Below are positions 33,756 through 44,590 of a stretch of DNA of 64,000 nt, piece by piece. The DNA is from Tenacibaculum jejuense (lineage in GTDB: Bacteria > Bacteroidota > Bacteroidia > Flavobacteriales > Flavobacteriaceae). The stretch spans positions 4,492,001 through 4,556,000 of the forward strand of contig NZ_LT899436.1 in assembly GCF_900198195.1 (NCBI RefSeq). The letters run 5' to 3'. Below the pieces are notes generated by a model. That model ran no database searches and had not been told where the DNA came from. It worked only from the letters and a program-made list of their open reading frames with translations. Each line of letters begins with the position of its first letter. The stretch's first letter is position 1. The position numbers and the translations under genes are program-made.

Positions 33756-35429
33756 ATGTCGAAAATATATAAAGAAAGAACAAGAGCCCAAGAATCTACA
33801 AATGCAATAGAACGGTTATACATTTCTATGCGTCACTTATTTAGTCGTGGATTTTATAAACCTATGGGAGTTTCTGGTGAAACTTTACGAAAATCATTAT
33901 TATCACTTAGACCAGAAATCTATGGTTCTATCGCTGAAGATAAATCTGAATTAAATGGTTTAAATTATATTATAGAAAGACTTCCTGAAGGAATAGAAGA
34001 ATGTCAATTCATTAATCTTACAGGAGATGAAGGGTATAGAAATTCTAATTTTAAAGCCATAATTCCTCCAAAAAGGAGAAGGAACTGTTATCGAATCGAT
34101 AAAGATCAAATGAATATCGAGATTACCAGAGGAAGATCTGATATCTATGATATTTTAACTCACCTTACCTTTTTATTCATTGAATCTCATAAAATTAAAG
34201 ATAGAGTTTTAATTAGTGACGGTAAAAAAACAACTCGTGAGTGGCAAAACTTAGAGGAAACTGTTCTTCATAACAAATCGCTTACCGATCAAGAAAAAGA
34301 CGTTTTAATCGTTCATCTTGGAAGCATTTTAGGAAGAACTTATGAAGAAGTTTATCAAGCTCACAATACTTACGGAACAGAGGAAAATCCACATCGTTTC
34401 TTCCAATTAATTTATTGGTTAGGTAAACTTGCAATTAATGAAGAACTGTACGATAAGAAAAGATCTATCCGTTTTAGTTCTGTTTTATCAGAAGAAATTG
34501 GTCGTCATTATCATGGTGAAATTTGGGCTAATGATATTAAAGAAGCTTTATTACAAAACGATTTATTAAACAGACCTATTCATATTATCAGTGCAAATAT
34601 GCACAGTGTCTTGAATACATTATATGCCAAAAACGCTTTACCAGAAGAAAATAATTCAGGCTTTGAACTGTATGAATTATTAAGTAACGCAAATAGCAAA
34701 CCTTTACAAACTACTGTAAAAAATTACGCTTCAGAAAACGGATTAATTTATTTAAAAGATAGAAGTGGAACTAATATTAATGTTCAAATTATTGATACTG
34801 CTAAAGTAAATTTCAACAATACTAAATTTAACAGTCCGAATTCGTCTGCAAAACCAGTAATTATTGTAATGGATTATGCTTTTGGTGAGCAAGCTTACGA
34901 AACAATGGATGAATTGTTAAAACCATACAAGTGTAATAATGAGATCGTTCATATTAATGTTGAATCGGTTTCTATAATGGGTAAAGCAGGAATTTTAGAA
35001 GGTGGTAAAGGAGATATTATGATTCCTTCTTCTCACATTTTTGAAGGTACAGCAGATAACTATCCATTTAAGAACGAACTTAAAAAAGAAGACTTAGAAG
35101 GTTTTGGTGTTGAAGTATTTGATGGTGCCATGGTTACTGTATTAGGAACTTCTTTACAAAATAAAGATCTTTTAAAATTCTTCCATGACTCAACGTGGGA
35201 TGTTATTGGGTTAGAAATGGAAGGAGCGCATTACCAAAAAGCTATTCAATCAGCATCTAAGATTAGAGGTAATATTGGTGAAAATGTGAAAGTAAGATAT
35301 GCATATTATGCTTCGGATAATCCATTAGAAACAGGAGCAACATTAGCTTCTGGTGGATTAGGAATGAGTGGTGTAACACCAACTTATGCTATCACACAAA
35401 AAATACTAGAACAAATCTTAAACGACTAA
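33756..35429 (+). CDS. DUF6909-like protein with nucleoside-phosphorylase-like C-terminus
   Basis: A 557-residue cytoplasmic protein of a Bacteroidota family that I recall as DUF6909. The N-terminal ~330 residues are mainly helical (SKIYKERTRAQESTNAIERLYISMRHLF at the start). The C-terminal ~200 residues hold GGKGDIMIPSSHIFEGT and WDVIGLEMEGAHYQKAI. The latter resembles the EMEG substrate motif of PNP/MTAN and AMP nucleosidases, so the C-terminus may be a PNP-fold domain. This is by motif only. It follows the S41 protease by 7 nt. Confidence 0.7.
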   Translation: MSKIYKERTRAQESTNAIERLYISMRHLFSRGFYKPMGVSGETLRKSLLSLRPEIYGSIAEDKSELNGLNYIIERLPEGIEECQFINLTGDEGYRNSNFKAIIPPKRRRNCYRIDKDQMNIEITRGRSDIYDILTHLTFLFIESHKIKDRVLISDGKKTTREWQNLEETVLHNKSLTDQEKDVLIVHLGSILGRTYEEVYQAHNTYGTEENPHRFFQLIYWLGKLAINEELYDKKRSIRFSSVLSEEIGRHYHGEIWANDIKEALLQNDLLNRPIHIISANMHSVLNTLYAKNALPEENNSGFELYELLSNANSKPLQTTVKNYASENGLIYLKDRSGTNINVQIIDTAKVNFNNTKFNSPNSSAKPVIIVMDYAFGEQAYETMDELLKPYKCNNEIVHINVESVSIMGKAGILEGGKGDIMIPSSHIFEGTADNYPFKNELKKEDLEGFGVEVFDGAMVTVLGTSLQNKDLLKFFHDSTWDVIGLEMEGAHYQKAIQSASKIRGNIGENVKVRYAYYASDNPLETGATLASGGLGMSGVTPTYAITQKILEQILND

Positions 35430-35431
35430 AA

Positions 35432-36484
35432 ATGTCTGATCAACATCATAAAGAAAATGAAGAGGTAGATTTAGGATCTTTATTCATTATCATAGGAAAA
35501 GGGTTTTCTAAACTTTTTAGTTTTATAGGTTCAATCTTTAAAACTATTTTCACTTTTCTGATAGAAGTTTTACTCTTTTTTAAAGAAAATATTATCAAAT
35601 TAGGTATTGCTTCTCTAATAGGTGTTGGTGTTGGTCTACTATTAGAAAAAAACTCAGGAGATAGATACGAAGGAAATCTTTATGTAAAACCAAATTTTGG
35701 AAGTACAAGAGAATTATACAATAGTGTAAAATTTTACAACGATCTTGTTAAACAAAAGAAAAGTACAGATTTATCTACCATATTTAAAATTACCCCTGAA
35801 GAAGCTCAATCATTAAAGAGTTTTAAAATAAATCCTGTAATTAACGAAAATGATATTTTAACGTCATTTGATGAACTTATTCAGGTTATAGATACCTCAA
35901 CTGTAAAAAGCTATTCTTATGAAAAATTCAAAAATGCTTTTACCAAGTTTGATTATAAAGTGCATGAAATATCAGTAGTTTCTAACAAAAATAATTTCTT
36001 TACCAAATTAAGTAGACCAATTATTTCTTCAATTATAAATAATAGTTACTTCAAGAACTTAAAAAAAATTAATAAGCAAAACTTATTAAGAACAGACTCC
36101 TTGTTAAGAAAAAATCTTCAAAAAGCAGATTCCCTACATTATTTATATAAAAAAGTTTTATTAGAGGAAGCTAAAAAAACAAGTTCTGGAACTAATATTG
36201 ATTTGGGACAGAGGACGAATAACTCAAATAAAGAATTGAAACTCTTTGATACTGATATTAAAATCAACGAAAGTTTAATTGAAATTAATGACGATTTATC
36301 TGAAAAATCGGAGGTAATTAACATCATATCTGACTTTCAACCTATTGGTCATGAAATTAAAGAAATTGAAAAAAATAAAGCTTTTCAATTCGGATTAGCT
36401 GGTTTAGCTTTGATGATAGCAGGACTATTATTACTCAAATTAAATTCATATTTAGAATCTTACAGAAGCAATAAATCATCTTAA
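35432..36484 (+). CDS. Wzz-like two-helix membrane protein
   Basis: A 350-residue protein with two membrane segments (about residues 55-72 and 322-340) bracketing a ~250-residue periplasmic region that is helical and charged. This is the Wzz/polysaccharide co-polymerase layout; the usual Pro-rich motif before the second helix is not clear. Located 2 nt after the DUF6909-like gene and directly before gmd. It could set chain length of the polysaccharide made by the downstream genes. Confidence 0.68.
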   Translation: MSDQHHKENEEVDLGSLFIIIGKGFSKLFSFIGSIFKTIFTFLIEVLLFFKENIIKLGIASLIGVGVGLLLEKNSGDRYEGNLYVKPNFGSTRELYNSVKFYNDLVKQKKSTDLSTIFKITPEEAQSLKSFKINPVINENDILTSFDELIQVIDTSTVKSYSYEKFKNAFTKFDYKVHEISVVSNKNNFFTKLSRPIISSIINNSYFKNLKKINKQNLLRTDSLLRKNLQKADSLHYLYKKVLLEEAKKTSSGTNIDLGQRTNNSNKELKLFDTDIKINESLIEINDDLSEKSEVINIISDFQPIGHEIKEIEKNKAFQFGLAGLALMIAGLLLLKLNSYLESYRSNKSS

Positions 36485-36517
36485 TATTTATTCTTTTTTA
36501 ACTAGTCTTATTATAAA

Positions 36518-37633
36518 ATGAAAAAAGTAGCTTTAATAACAGGAATTACAGGACAGGACGGTGCATATTTAGCGGAACTTTTATTAGAGAAAAACTATAT
36601 AGTCCATGGTATAAAAAGACGAGCTTCAAGCTTTAACACAAAACGAATAGATCATTTATATCAAGATCCACACACTAAAAACAGGAATTTGATTCTTCAT
36701 TATGGAGATATGACTGATGGTACTAATCTTATTAGAATTCTGCAAGAAGTTCAGCCTGATGAAATCTACAATCTTGCAGCTATGAGTCATGTTCATGTGT
36801 CATTTGAAACACCTGAATATACCGCTAATGTTGATGGACTAGGAACATTAAGATTACTCGAAGCTATTCGAATTTTAAAACTTGAAAACAAAACTAAAAT
36901 TTATCAAGCTTCTACATCAGAGCTTTATGGAAAAGTTCAAGAAGTACCACAATCAGAAACAACACCTTTTTACCCAAGAAGTCCGTATGGTGTTGCGAAA
37001 ATGTATGCATATTGGATTACTGTAAACTATAGAGAAGCTTATAATATTTTTGGATGTAACGGAATTTTATTTAATCATGAATCTCCAATACGTGGAGAAA
37101 CTTTTGTTACACGTAAAATTACCAGAGCTGTTTCAAAAATTGCTCACGGTTTACAAGATAAATTATACCTAGGAAATTTAAATGCTCAAAGAGATTGGGG
37201 ACATGCAAAAGATTATGTTCGCATGATGTGGATGATTTTACAAGCCGAACAACCAGAAGATTGGGTGATTGCAACAGGTAAAACAACTACAGTAAGAGAC
37301 TTTGTTAAAATGGCTTTTAATGAAATAGGTGTAGAATTATCATTTGAAGGAGAAGGTAAAGACGAAAAAGGAATTATAAAGTCGTGTAACAACACTAATT
37401 TCAACTTAGAAATAGGAAAAACAGTAACCTGTATCGATCCTCATTATTATCGTCCAACAGAGGTAGATTTATTAATAGGAGACGCTTCAAAAGCAAAAGA
37501 AAAATTAGGCTGGGTTCCAGAATACACACTTGAAGACATGGTAAAAGAAATGATGGAAAGTGATCTAAAATTAATGGAACGTGAAAGATATTTACAAAAA
37601 GGTGGTCATAATATTTTAAATAACTATGAATAA
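36518..37633 (+). CDS. gmd: GDP-mannose 4,6-dehydratase
   Basis: A 371-residue SDR enzyme forming GDP-4-keto-6-deoxymannose from GDP-mannose. The NADP motif is [12 protein letters not shown] (residues 9-20). The catalytic region is STSELYG and [10 protein letters not shown] (Tyr, Lys). [15 protein letters not shown] matches the family's dimer arginine loop. The product is used by the GDP-L-fucose synthase encoded next (8-nt overlap). Confidence 0.96.
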   Translation: MKKVALITGITGQDGAYLAELLLEKNYIVHGIKRRASSFNTKRIDHLYQDPHTKNRNLILHYGDMTDGTNLIRILQEVQPDEIYNLAAMSHVHVSFETPEYTANVDGLGTLRLLEAIRILKLENKTKIYQASTSELYGKVQEVPQSETTPFYPRSPYGVAKMYAYWITVNYREAYNIFGCNGILFNHESPIRGETFVTRKITRAVSKIAHGLQDKLYLGNLNAQRDWGHAKDYVRMMWMILQAEQPEDWVIATGKTTTVRDFVKMAFNEIGVELSFEGEGKDEKGIIKSCNNTNFNLEIGKTVTCIDPHYYRPTEVDLLIGDASKAKEKLGWVPEYTLEDMVKEMMESDLKLMERERYLQKGGHNILNNYE

Positions 37634-38678
37634 ATCTTCTAAAATATTTGTTGCAGGACATAGAGGTTTAGTAGGTAGTGCTATAACTAAAAACCTTAAA
37701 CAAAAAGGTTTCACAAATATTATTACCAGAACACATGATGAGTTAGATTTAACAAATCAAACCGAAACCGCTTCTTTTTTTAGAAAAGAAAAACCTGAAT
37801 ATGTGTTTTTAGCAGCTGCAAAGGTTGGTGGTATTATTGCCAATAATACGTATAGAGCAGATTTTATTTATGCTAATCTAATGATTCAAAATAACGTGAT
37901 TCATGAAAGTTATAAGCACAATGTAAAAAAACTTTTATTCTTAGGAAGCACATGCATTTACCCTAAAAATGCACCTCAACCTTTAGTGGAAAATTCACTA
38001 TTAACAGGAGAATTAGAATACACAAACGAACCGTATGCAATAGCAAAAATTGCAGGAATAAAAATGTGTGAAAGTTATAATTTACAGTATGATACTAATT
38101 TCATTTCTGTAATGCCAACAAACTTATATGGCCCTAATGATAATTTTGATTTAGAAAAGTCTCATGTACTACCGGCTTTGATAAGAAAAATACATTTAGC
38201 TAAATTATTATCTGAAGGAAAAGAATCTGAAATTATTAGTGATTTGAATGTAACTTCAATAGAAGAAGCAAAATCTTATTTATCAAAATTCGGAGTATCT
38301 TCTGAAAGTGTTGAAATTTGGGGTTCAGGAAAACCTAAAAGAGAGTTTTTATGGAGTGAAGACATGGCTGATGCGTGTGTTCATATTATGAATAAAGTTG
38401 ATTTTAAAGACTTAATTAAGGATTTTAAAGAAGTAAAAAACACACACATAAATATTGGTACAGGAAAAGAAATATCAATACAAGAATTGGCTCTATTAAT
38501 AAAAGAAAGAGTAGGATTTAAAGGCACATTAATGTTTAATAGTAATAAGCCTGATGGTACTATGAGAAAAGTTACAGATGTAACTAAACTAAATAGTTTA
38601 GCGTGGAAACATTCAGTTGAGCTAACAGATGGAATAGATAGAATGTATAAATGGTATATAGAAACTAACATTGACTAG
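37626..38678 (+). CDS. fcl: GDP-L-fucose synthase
   Basis: A 350-residue epimerase/reductase that turns GDP-4-keto-6-deoxymannose into GDP-L-fucose. The motif GHRGLVGS starts at about residue 11; the catalytic Ser/Cys/Tyr/Lys are in GSTCIYP and PYAIAKIAG. An insert of ~35 residues ([13 protein letters not shown] to GVSSESVE) is present, as in Bacteroidota members. Start overlaps gmd by 8 nt. Confidence 0.96.
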   Translation: MNKSSKIFVAGHRGLVGSAITKNLKQKGFTNIITRTHDELDLTNQTETASFFRKEKPEYVFLAAAKVGGIIANNTYRADFIYANLMIQNNVIHESYKHNVKKLLFLGSTCIYPKNAPQPLVENSLLTGELEYTNEPYAIAKIAGIKMCESYNLQYDTNFISVMPTNLYGPNDNFDLEKSHVLPALIRKIHLAKLLSEGKESEIISDLNVTSIEEAKSYLSKFGVSSESVEIWGSGKPKREFLWSEDMADACVHIMNKVDFKDLIKDFKEVKNTHINIGTGKEISIQELALLIKERVGFKGTLMFNSNKPDGTMRKVTDVTKLNSLAWKHSVELTDGIDRMYKWYIETNID

Positions 38679-40047
38679 AAATAAAATAAAAAAACTTATT
38701 GCTTCTAAATCATTAGCAAAATCTCTTTTTACAATTTCTGAATCGGGAACTAATCTTTTATTCATAATTATTTCATTACCTATTTTTCTAAAAAATTTAG
38801 GGCCTGGAAAATATGGTATCTATGTTTTAGTACAAAGCTTATTATACTTTGCTGCAATTTTTAATTTGGGTGGAAACTTTACTATTACCAAATACATTTC
38901 TAGTTATCGTGGAAAAAAACAAATAGGCAAAATCAAAGAATTTAGTAGTACAATATTTGTTTTTCAGTTAGTACTTTCTTTATTAGTCCTATGTTTAACT
39001 CTATTGTTATCTGATTACATAATATCTTCTTTAATTAAACCAACTGCAAATACTATTATTTTTAAAAATATTATTGTTTATGCTATTCCTTTTTTTCTCA
39101 TTGAAAACTTTGAGAAAAATTTCAATGGTCTTCATAAAGGATTTGAGAGATTTGATAGAGCATTAATTATCTCAACAGTAAGCAAAATAATTAGGTTTTC
39201 AATTCAAATAATTGTTATCCTAATTACAAAAGATTTGGTATGCTTGTATACATATTCTTTAATCTTTTCTTTCTTTTTTTTTGTTTTTCATTGTTTTTTA
39301 AACAAATATTGGTATCCAGAGATTTCTTTTTTTCTAAATGTAAAATGGAAAATATTTAAAGATTTTATTACGTTTAGTTTTTGGGTGTGGTTAAACGATC
39401 TGTTTGTACTAATTTCTACTCAATTAGACAAATGGATTGTTGCCGTATTATATGACTTAAAAGTGGTAACATATTACAGTATTGCTGTAAACATTTTTTA
39501 CCAATTACATATGCTAATATCTTCATCTGCCTCTTGGTTATTCCCAAAAGTTTCTTTTGAAGGACGAGGGAAGTTAAATCCAACATCGTATATAAAAAGC
39601 TCAAAATCAATACTTATGTTAAGTTCGTTGAGTACATTAAGTATTTTACTTTTGGGTGATTTCTTTTTTAGTTTATGGCTAGGTTATGAAGAGTATAATA
39701 AAGCAAAAAAATATATAACGTTATTTGTGAGTATACTTCCCATACTAGCAACCATCACAATTCCCTATTATTATCTGTTGGGTTTAGGAAAAATAAAAAC
39801 TGTATTCCTTTTTAGTTTTATAAATTCTATTGTTTTATATGTTAGTTTTTATTTTTTATCTACTTATGAGAGTTTACACTTAATAATTCTATCATTTTTA
39901 ATTACTTATGCTATATCTACGGTTTTATATAATAGAAAAATGGACCTAATTTTTTATAATAAAATTATACCACAAAATCATTTTGTTACAATATTAGCAA
40001 TTTTAATATCATCAATCTTATTTATTTACGTATTTAAATACACCTAA
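38671..40047 (+). CDS. Wzx-type oligosaccharide flippase
   Basis: A 458-residue membrane protein with about 12 helices of the polysaccharide-transport (MOP) family. It flips lipid-linked repeat units across the inner membrane. The reading frame has no ATG near its start; TTG at 38671, overlapping the fcl stop by 8 nt, is the likely start. Low GC and A+T-rich codons are typical of cluster genes. Confidence 0.85.
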   Translation: MTRNKIKKLIASKSLAKSLFTISESGTNLLFIIISLPIFLKNLGPGKYGIYVLVQSLLYFAAIFNLGGNFTITKYISSYRGKKQIGKIKEFSSTIFVFQLVLSLLVLCLTLLLSDYIISSLIKPTANTIIFKNIIVYAIPFFLIENFEKNFNGLHKGFERFDRALIISTVSKIIRFSIQIIVILITKDLVCLYTYSLIFSFFFFVFHCFLNKYWYPEISFFLNVKWKIFKDFITFSFWVWLNDLFVLISTQLDKWIVAVLYDLKVVTYYSIAVNIFYQLHMLISSSASWLFPKVSFEGRGKLNPTSYIKSSKSILMLSSLSTLSILLLGDFFFSLWLGYEEYNKAKKYITLFVSILPILATITIPYYYLLGLGKIKTVFLFSFINSIVLYVSFYFLSTYESLHLIILSFLITYAISTVLYNRKMDLIFYNKIIPQNHFVTILAILISSILFIYVFKYT

Positions 40048-40049
40048 AC

Positions 40050-40832
40050 ATGAAAAGTTTTTTAAGACGACTATTACATTTACTAGGGTTTAATATAAAT
40101 TACAAAGTAAACAACACTAGAATACTAAAACTAATACAAAGTATTCAACCTGTTTATGTAGGTTTAGATTTAGTTCGGTTAGGAGCTTCTAAAGATAGTG
40201 GTTATTTACTACCTAATGATTTTGAAGGAATTGAAGCCTGTTTTTCTCCTGGATGTGACAATAAATTTCAATTTGAAGAGGATTGTTTTAAAAAGGAAAT
40301 GGCAGTTTTTATTGCAGATAAAACAGTGAAAAAAGAGAACGTTCCTCAAAAGTTTAACTTTATAGAAAAATTTATTAATCCTATTAGTAATGATGATTTA
40401 ATTTCAATGGATAAATGGGTTACTAATAGCATAGAGAGTAAAAAATCAGATTTGATTTTACAAATGGATATTGAAGGAGATGAATATATTAATTTTTTAA
40501 ACATTTCAGATCAATTACTAAAAAGATTTAGAATTATTGTTGTAGAATTTCATCATTTAGAACAATTATCCAATCCTTTTTTTTATACTGTAGCCTCAAA
40601 TGTCTTCAGTAGATTAATTGAAAATCATACTTGTGTACATATACATCCTAATAATAGCTCCAAAATTGTAACTATTAATGGTATAAAAATACCTCCTCTT
40701 ATAGAAGTTACATTTTTAAGAAATGATCGATGTAAAGTAAGAGATAAAAGAACTGATTTTCCTCACAAATTAGATGCAGATTGTGTTGAAGGATTAAAGA
40801 GTGTTAAATTACCCCAAATTTGGTATAAATAA
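40050..40832 (+). CDS. FkbM-family methyltransferase-like protein
   Basis: A 260-residue protein. The AdoMet-fold core has SKDSGYLLPND, then ILQMDIEGDEY, where DIEGDEY resembles the FkbM motif (IDVEGAE). A glycine-rich motif I is poorly preserved (CFSPGCDNKFQFE). It may methylate a sugar of the polysaccharide. Located between the flippase and a second FkbM protein. Confidence 0.7.
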   Translation: MKSFLRRLLHLLGFNINYKVNNTRILKLIQSIQPVYVGLDLVRLGASKDSGYLLPNDFEGIEACFSPGCDNKFQFEEDCFKKEMAVFIADKTVKKENVPQKFNFIEKFINPISNDDLISMDKWVTNSIESKKSDLILQMDIEGDEYINFLNISDQLLKRFRIIVVEFHHLEQLSNPFFYTVASNVFSRLIENHTCVHIHPNNSSKIVTINGIKIPPLIEVTFLRNDRCKVRDKRTDFPHKLDADCVEGLKSVKLPQIWYK

Positions 40833-40833
40833 A

Positions 40834-41523
40834 ATGATAAAAAAGAAAAGCTTTTCAGAAAAAATAATAAACAAATTCAAAAAACTTTTTGATAAAGAAT
40901 CTGAAAAATTCCTTACAGATATTACAGGTTTAATACATGTAGGTGCTAATATTGGTCAGGAATGTAGATTATATAAAAAATATGGATTAGATGTAATATG
41001 GATAGAACCAATACCAGAGGTCTTTCAACAATTAAAAAGAAATATTAAAAAGTTCCCTAACCAAAAAGCAATTCAGGCTCTTTTAACCAATAAAAATGAT
41101 GAAACTTACGAGTTTAATATAGCAAATAATAATGGAGCTTCTTCTTCTATTTTAAAACTAGATAAACATCAAGATCTTTGGCCAGAAGTTAGTTATGAAA
41201 AAACACTTCAATTAAAGAGTATTACCCTACAAAAACTAGTCGCTGATGAGCTAATAGATATAAATAAATATCAAGCCATTGTATTAGATACTCAAGGGTC
41301 CGAATTACTTGTTTTACAGGGAAGTATCGCCTTATTAAAGAAAATAAAATATATCTCAACAGAAGTGGCAAATTTCGAATCATATAAAAACTGCTGTAAA
41401 CTAGATGATATGATACTTTTTATGAAATCTAATGGATTTATTGAGGTTTATAGAGAAACCTTTGCCGAAAGTGATCATGGTGAAATATATTATGAAATTT
41501 TGTTCAAAAATATATTAATGTAG
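40834..41523 (+). CDS. FkbM-family methyltransferase
   Basis: A 229-residue protein from the ATG directly after the preceding stop; a GTG at 40801 would add 11 residues overlapping that gene. Motif I-like GLIHVGANIGQECRLYKKYGLDVIWIEP is strong, and NNNGASSSIL and VLDTQGSELLVLQG (motif for FkbM) are clear. Probably O-methylates a glycan unit of the surface polymer. Confidence 0.85.
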   Translation: MIKKKSFSEKIINKFKKLFDKESEKFLTDITGLIHVGANIGQECRLYKKYGLDVIWIEPIPEVFQQLKRNIKKFPNQKAIQALLTNKNDETYEFNIANNNGASSSILKLDKHQDLWPEVSYEKTLQLKSITLQKLVADELIDINKYQAIVLDTQGSELLVLQGSIALLKKIKYISTEVANFESYKNCCKLDDMILFMKSNGFIEVYRETFAESDHGEIYYEILFKNILM

Positions 41524-41527
41524 ATTT

Positions 41528-42316
41528 ATGAATCATTTCTTTCCTTTAATTTCAATTATTACAGTAACTTATAATAGTGAAGAAACAATCAAGGACACTA
41601 TCGAATCTGTTCTGAATCAATCATATGAAAATATTGAATACATTATTGTTGATGGAGCATCAAAAGATACCACGCTTAATATTATACGTTTGTATGAAGA
41701 AAAATTTGCTGAAAAAAAATTCGCTTATTCTTGGATTAGTGAATCTGATTCTGGAATTTATGATGCAATGAATAAAGGAATAGATATTGCCAAAGGTAAA
41801 CTTATTGGGATAATAAATAGTGACGATTGGTATGAATTAGATGCTATAGAAAAAGTTGTAAATTTATTTCAAAAAAACTCAAAAGCCATTATTTCTGGAG
41901 CTATGAATAGAGTGACACATGAAAAGAAAGTTTACAAAACCATGCTCAATAAAAATATAAGTAACGTTAGTAATTTTATGCCTATTAATCATCCTGCTAG
42001 TTTTGTTCCTAAAGATATATATACAAGTATTGGAAAATTCGATACATATTATAAACTTTCAGCAGATTATGACTTTATGTTTAGAGCTTTTAAAGCCAAT
42101 ATCCCCTTTCTATATACAGAAGATCTTTTAGTTAATATGCGTAATAGTGGTGCTACTAGCCAAGTAAAAAATTTATGGATATCGTCTAGTGAAGATTATC
42201 ATATTCAAAAAAAGAACCATGTAAAAAATGCTTTTTTAAATTATATTAAAAAACAAGCTTTTAACTGTTTAGTTGCTTTTCGAGATATTGTAATTAAACC
42301 GATTAAAAATGGTTAA
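41528..42316 (+). CDS. Family 2 glycosyltransferase
   Basis: A 262-residue GT-A fold enzyme: SIITVTYNSEETIKDTIESVLNQSYENIEYIIVDGASKDTT at the start, then ESDSGIYDAMNKGI and the DXD-like NSDDWY. It transfers one sugar to the lipid-linked repeat. Acceptor and donor cannot be read. It overlaps the next gene by 8 nt. Confidence 0.93.
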   Translation: MNHFFPLISIITVTYNSEETIKDTIESVLNQSYENIEYIIVDGASKDTTLNIIRLYEEKFAEKKFAYSWISESDSGIYDAMNKGIDIAKGKLIGIINSDDWYELDAIEKVVNLFQKNSKAIISGAMNRVTHEKKVYKTMLNKNISNVSNFMPINHPASFVPKDIYTSIGKFDTYYKLSADYDFMFRAFKANIPFLYTEDLLVNMRNSGATSQVKNLWISSSEDYHIQKKNHVKNAFLNYIKKQAFNCLVAFRDIVIKPIKNG

Positions 42317-43547
42317 AAAACTATTTCACGGTTTTGTCTTTTTTGCTCCTTTTACAAGTTTTTTTGCTTTGTCAGCTTGGTTAAGGCTACCGGTAATAGT
42401 AAATCAATTTCTTTTTTTTATTACCCTTTCAAGTGTTTTTACATTTAAAAAAATACATAAAAAATGGTTACTAAAAGAAGATATATACCTCTTAACATTC
42501 TTTGGTCTTATGTGGTTAAGTTTTTTATTAGGATTTAAAGAAAAGAGAAGCTTTAACCATTCTTTAGCATATACAAATGCAATTCTATTTTTCTTTTTCT
42601 TAGGGAAGTATGTTGTGAAAAAATTTAATATTTCTTCTTTTCAAATCGCTAAAACAATTTTCTTCTCATTCATTAGTGTATCAGTAATCATAATTGTCGA
42701 TTTTATTGGAATTAACTTTTTTGAAGTTAGTTTTAGAAAAGTTTTCTCTGTAGCGGATGGAAAAATTAGTAATATGGATTATTATATCAGAAGTGGTTTT
42801 AGAAGAGTTGGAGGAGTAGCAGAAGAACCTGGTACTATGGCTCTTTTTTACAACTTATATTTTGGTATATCTTTATTTTACTTAACGATTAATAGGCAGA
42901 AAAAACACCTAAAGTATTTAGTGTTGTTGTTTTTAATTAGTCATTTTGCTATGTTTTCTAGTGCTGGCATTGCCCTTGCTATTTTTTCTGGAATTTCTAT
43001 ATTCATCTACGAAAAAATTAAGCGTAACAAAATCAATAAAAAACAGATTAACATTATTTTTCTTTTATTAAGTACCATTGTTATTATTACATTGATACTC
43101 TTAACTTTTAATTTAGGCGGTATTCGTCTTCATCTAAGTGATTTTATCGATAAAATATTATTTAATGAAACTGGATCTTATACCTCAAGTGGACAAAGAT
43201 TATACCAGTGGAAAAGAGCCTTGACTAACTTTATTCATCATCCTATATTTGGCTATGGACCTGGTTATGGTGTTCACGAAGATCATGAGGGTTATTTAAG
43301 TGTTTATTTTACTGTACTGTCTGACTTAGGAATTGTTGCTTTTATCTTTTTTATTGGTTTTCAAGAAGCAATATTTAAAAAAACACTCCAAATGAATCGT
43401 CTAATTCGACCTTTCATTCTATTCTCAATCATCACTTCTTTCTTACATTTGTGTATCTTGTCCGATTTTTATCATGCTCCTTTGTGGATATTACTTTTAT
43501 TTATTCAATTAGTTTATCTTGAGCAAAAAGAAAAAAAATTATGGTAA
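42309..43547 (+). CDS. Polymerase/ligase-like membrane protein (Wzy candidate A)
   Basis: A 412-residue protein with 10-11 membrane helices and a longer periplasmic loop (SGQRLYQWKRALTNFIHHPIFGYGPGYGVHEDH). That loop resembles the O-antigen ligase/polymerase (Wzy_C) signature. It is one of two such proteins in this cluster. It may polymerise repeat units. Overlaps neighbours by 7-8 nt. Confidence 0.75.
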   Translation: MVKKLFHGFVFFAPFTSFFALSAWLRLPVIVNQFLFFITLSSVFTFKKIHKKWLLKEDIYLLTFFGLMWLSFLLGFKEKRSFNHSLAYTNAILFFFFLGKYVVKKFNISSFQIAKTIFFSFISVSVIIIVDFIGINFFEVSFRKVFSVADGKISNMDYYIRSGFRRVGGVAEEPGTMALFYNLYFGISLFYLTINRQKKHLKYLVLLFLISHFAMFSSAGIALAIFSGISIFIYEKIKRNKINKKQINIIFLLLSTIVIITLILLTFNLGGIRLHLSDFIDKILFNETGSYTSSGQRLYQWKRALTNFIHHPIFGYGPGYGVHEDHEGYLSVYFTVLSDLGIVAFIFFIGFQEAIFKKTLQMNRLIRPFILFSIITSFLHLCILSDFYHAPLWILLLFIQLVYLEQKEKKLW

Positions 43548-44590
43548 TCGTTCATGTAATTACTGCTTTTGGTATTGGTGGTGCAGAAAAATTACTTTTA
43601 AATGTAGCAAATAAACAAGCTGAAAATAATAAGGTGCATATCATCTATTTAAAAAAGATACATGACTTATCTCCTTTTTTAAAAAAAGAAATCAGCATTA
43701 CATACATTCCTTTATCCCCTTTAACTGTAATTAAATTAAGACAATATTATAAAAAAGTAAATGCAAAAATTATACATACACATTTAAGTCATGCAGATAT
43801 TTTAGGAATTATAGCCAGTTTAGGTTTTAAAGCGAAAGTGTTTTGTACCATGCATAATATTTACTTTAAGAAAAATAAAATAGATTCTTTTTTGTTTTTT
43901 GTATATACAATCCTTTTCAAACTTAAAAAAACACATGTTATTTCTATTTCTAAATCTGTAAAAAATCATGTTATAAGCACCTTAAAACAGTCAAAGTCTA
44001 GGTCTTTTTTATTATATAACGCAATACCATCTTATAAAAAAGAGTTAGTAAAAGAAGAGAATACAACTATACAACTACTATTTGTGGGGCGTTTAGTAAA
44101 ACAAAAATCTGTTAGCACTTTATTAAAAGCGATTGCTATTTTAAAAAAAACAGACCTCAAATTAACTATTGTAGGAGATGGAAATTTAAGAACTTACTTA
44201 GAAGCATTAGCAGAAAAATTAAATATAAAGGATAAGGTTTACTTTGTTGGACAACAAAAAAACATAGATTCCTATTTTTATAATGCAGACGTGTTTATAT
44301 TACCATCTATTTGGGAAGGGTTTGGAATTGTAATTTTAGAAGCTTTTAGGGCAAAATTAGCTATAATTTCCTCAAATATTGAGGGACCAGCTGAATTAAT
44401 TCAACATCAAAAAAATGGACTTTTATTTACTCCAAAAAACGATAAAGAATTATCAGAAAAGCTAAAAGAATTAATAGATAACCCTGAATTAAGAAACAAA
44501 ATAGCTATTAAAGGATATAATACATTCACAGAAAAATACCATATAGACAACTATGTTAAACAATTGGAAAAACTATATGTTAATGGATAA
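43541..44590 (+). CDS. Family 4 glycosyltransferase
   Basis: A 349-residue GT-B enzyme. The N-terminal half has HVITAFGIGGAEKLLLNVA and IIHTHLSHADILG; the C-terminal half has LLFVGRLVKQKSVSTLL, VGDGNLR and the nucleotide-sugar EGFGIVILEAFRAK site. It is an inverting-or-retaining sugar transferase of the cluster; specificity not clear. Confidence 0.93.
   Translation: MVIVHVITAFGIGGAEKLLLNVANKQAENNKVHIIYLKKIHDLSPFLKKEISITYIPLSPLTVIKLRQYYKKVNAKIIHTHLSHADILGIIASLGFKAKVFCTMHNIYFKKNKIDSFLFFVYTILFKLKKTHVISISKSVKNHVISTLKQSKSRSFLLYNAIPSYKKELVKEENTTIQLLFVGRLVKQKSVSTLLKAIAILKKTDLKLTIVGDGNLRTYLEALAEKLNIKDKVYFVGQQKNIDSYFYNADVFILPSIWEGFGIVILEAFRAKLAIISSNIEGPAELIQHQKNGLLFTPKNDKELSEKLKELIDNPELRNKIAIKGYNTFTEKYHIDNYVKQLEKLYVNG

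Noticed and set aside
37401..37661. Minus-strand ORF across the gmd/fcl junction
   Set aside because: It is antisense to two well-supported genes and has no domain.
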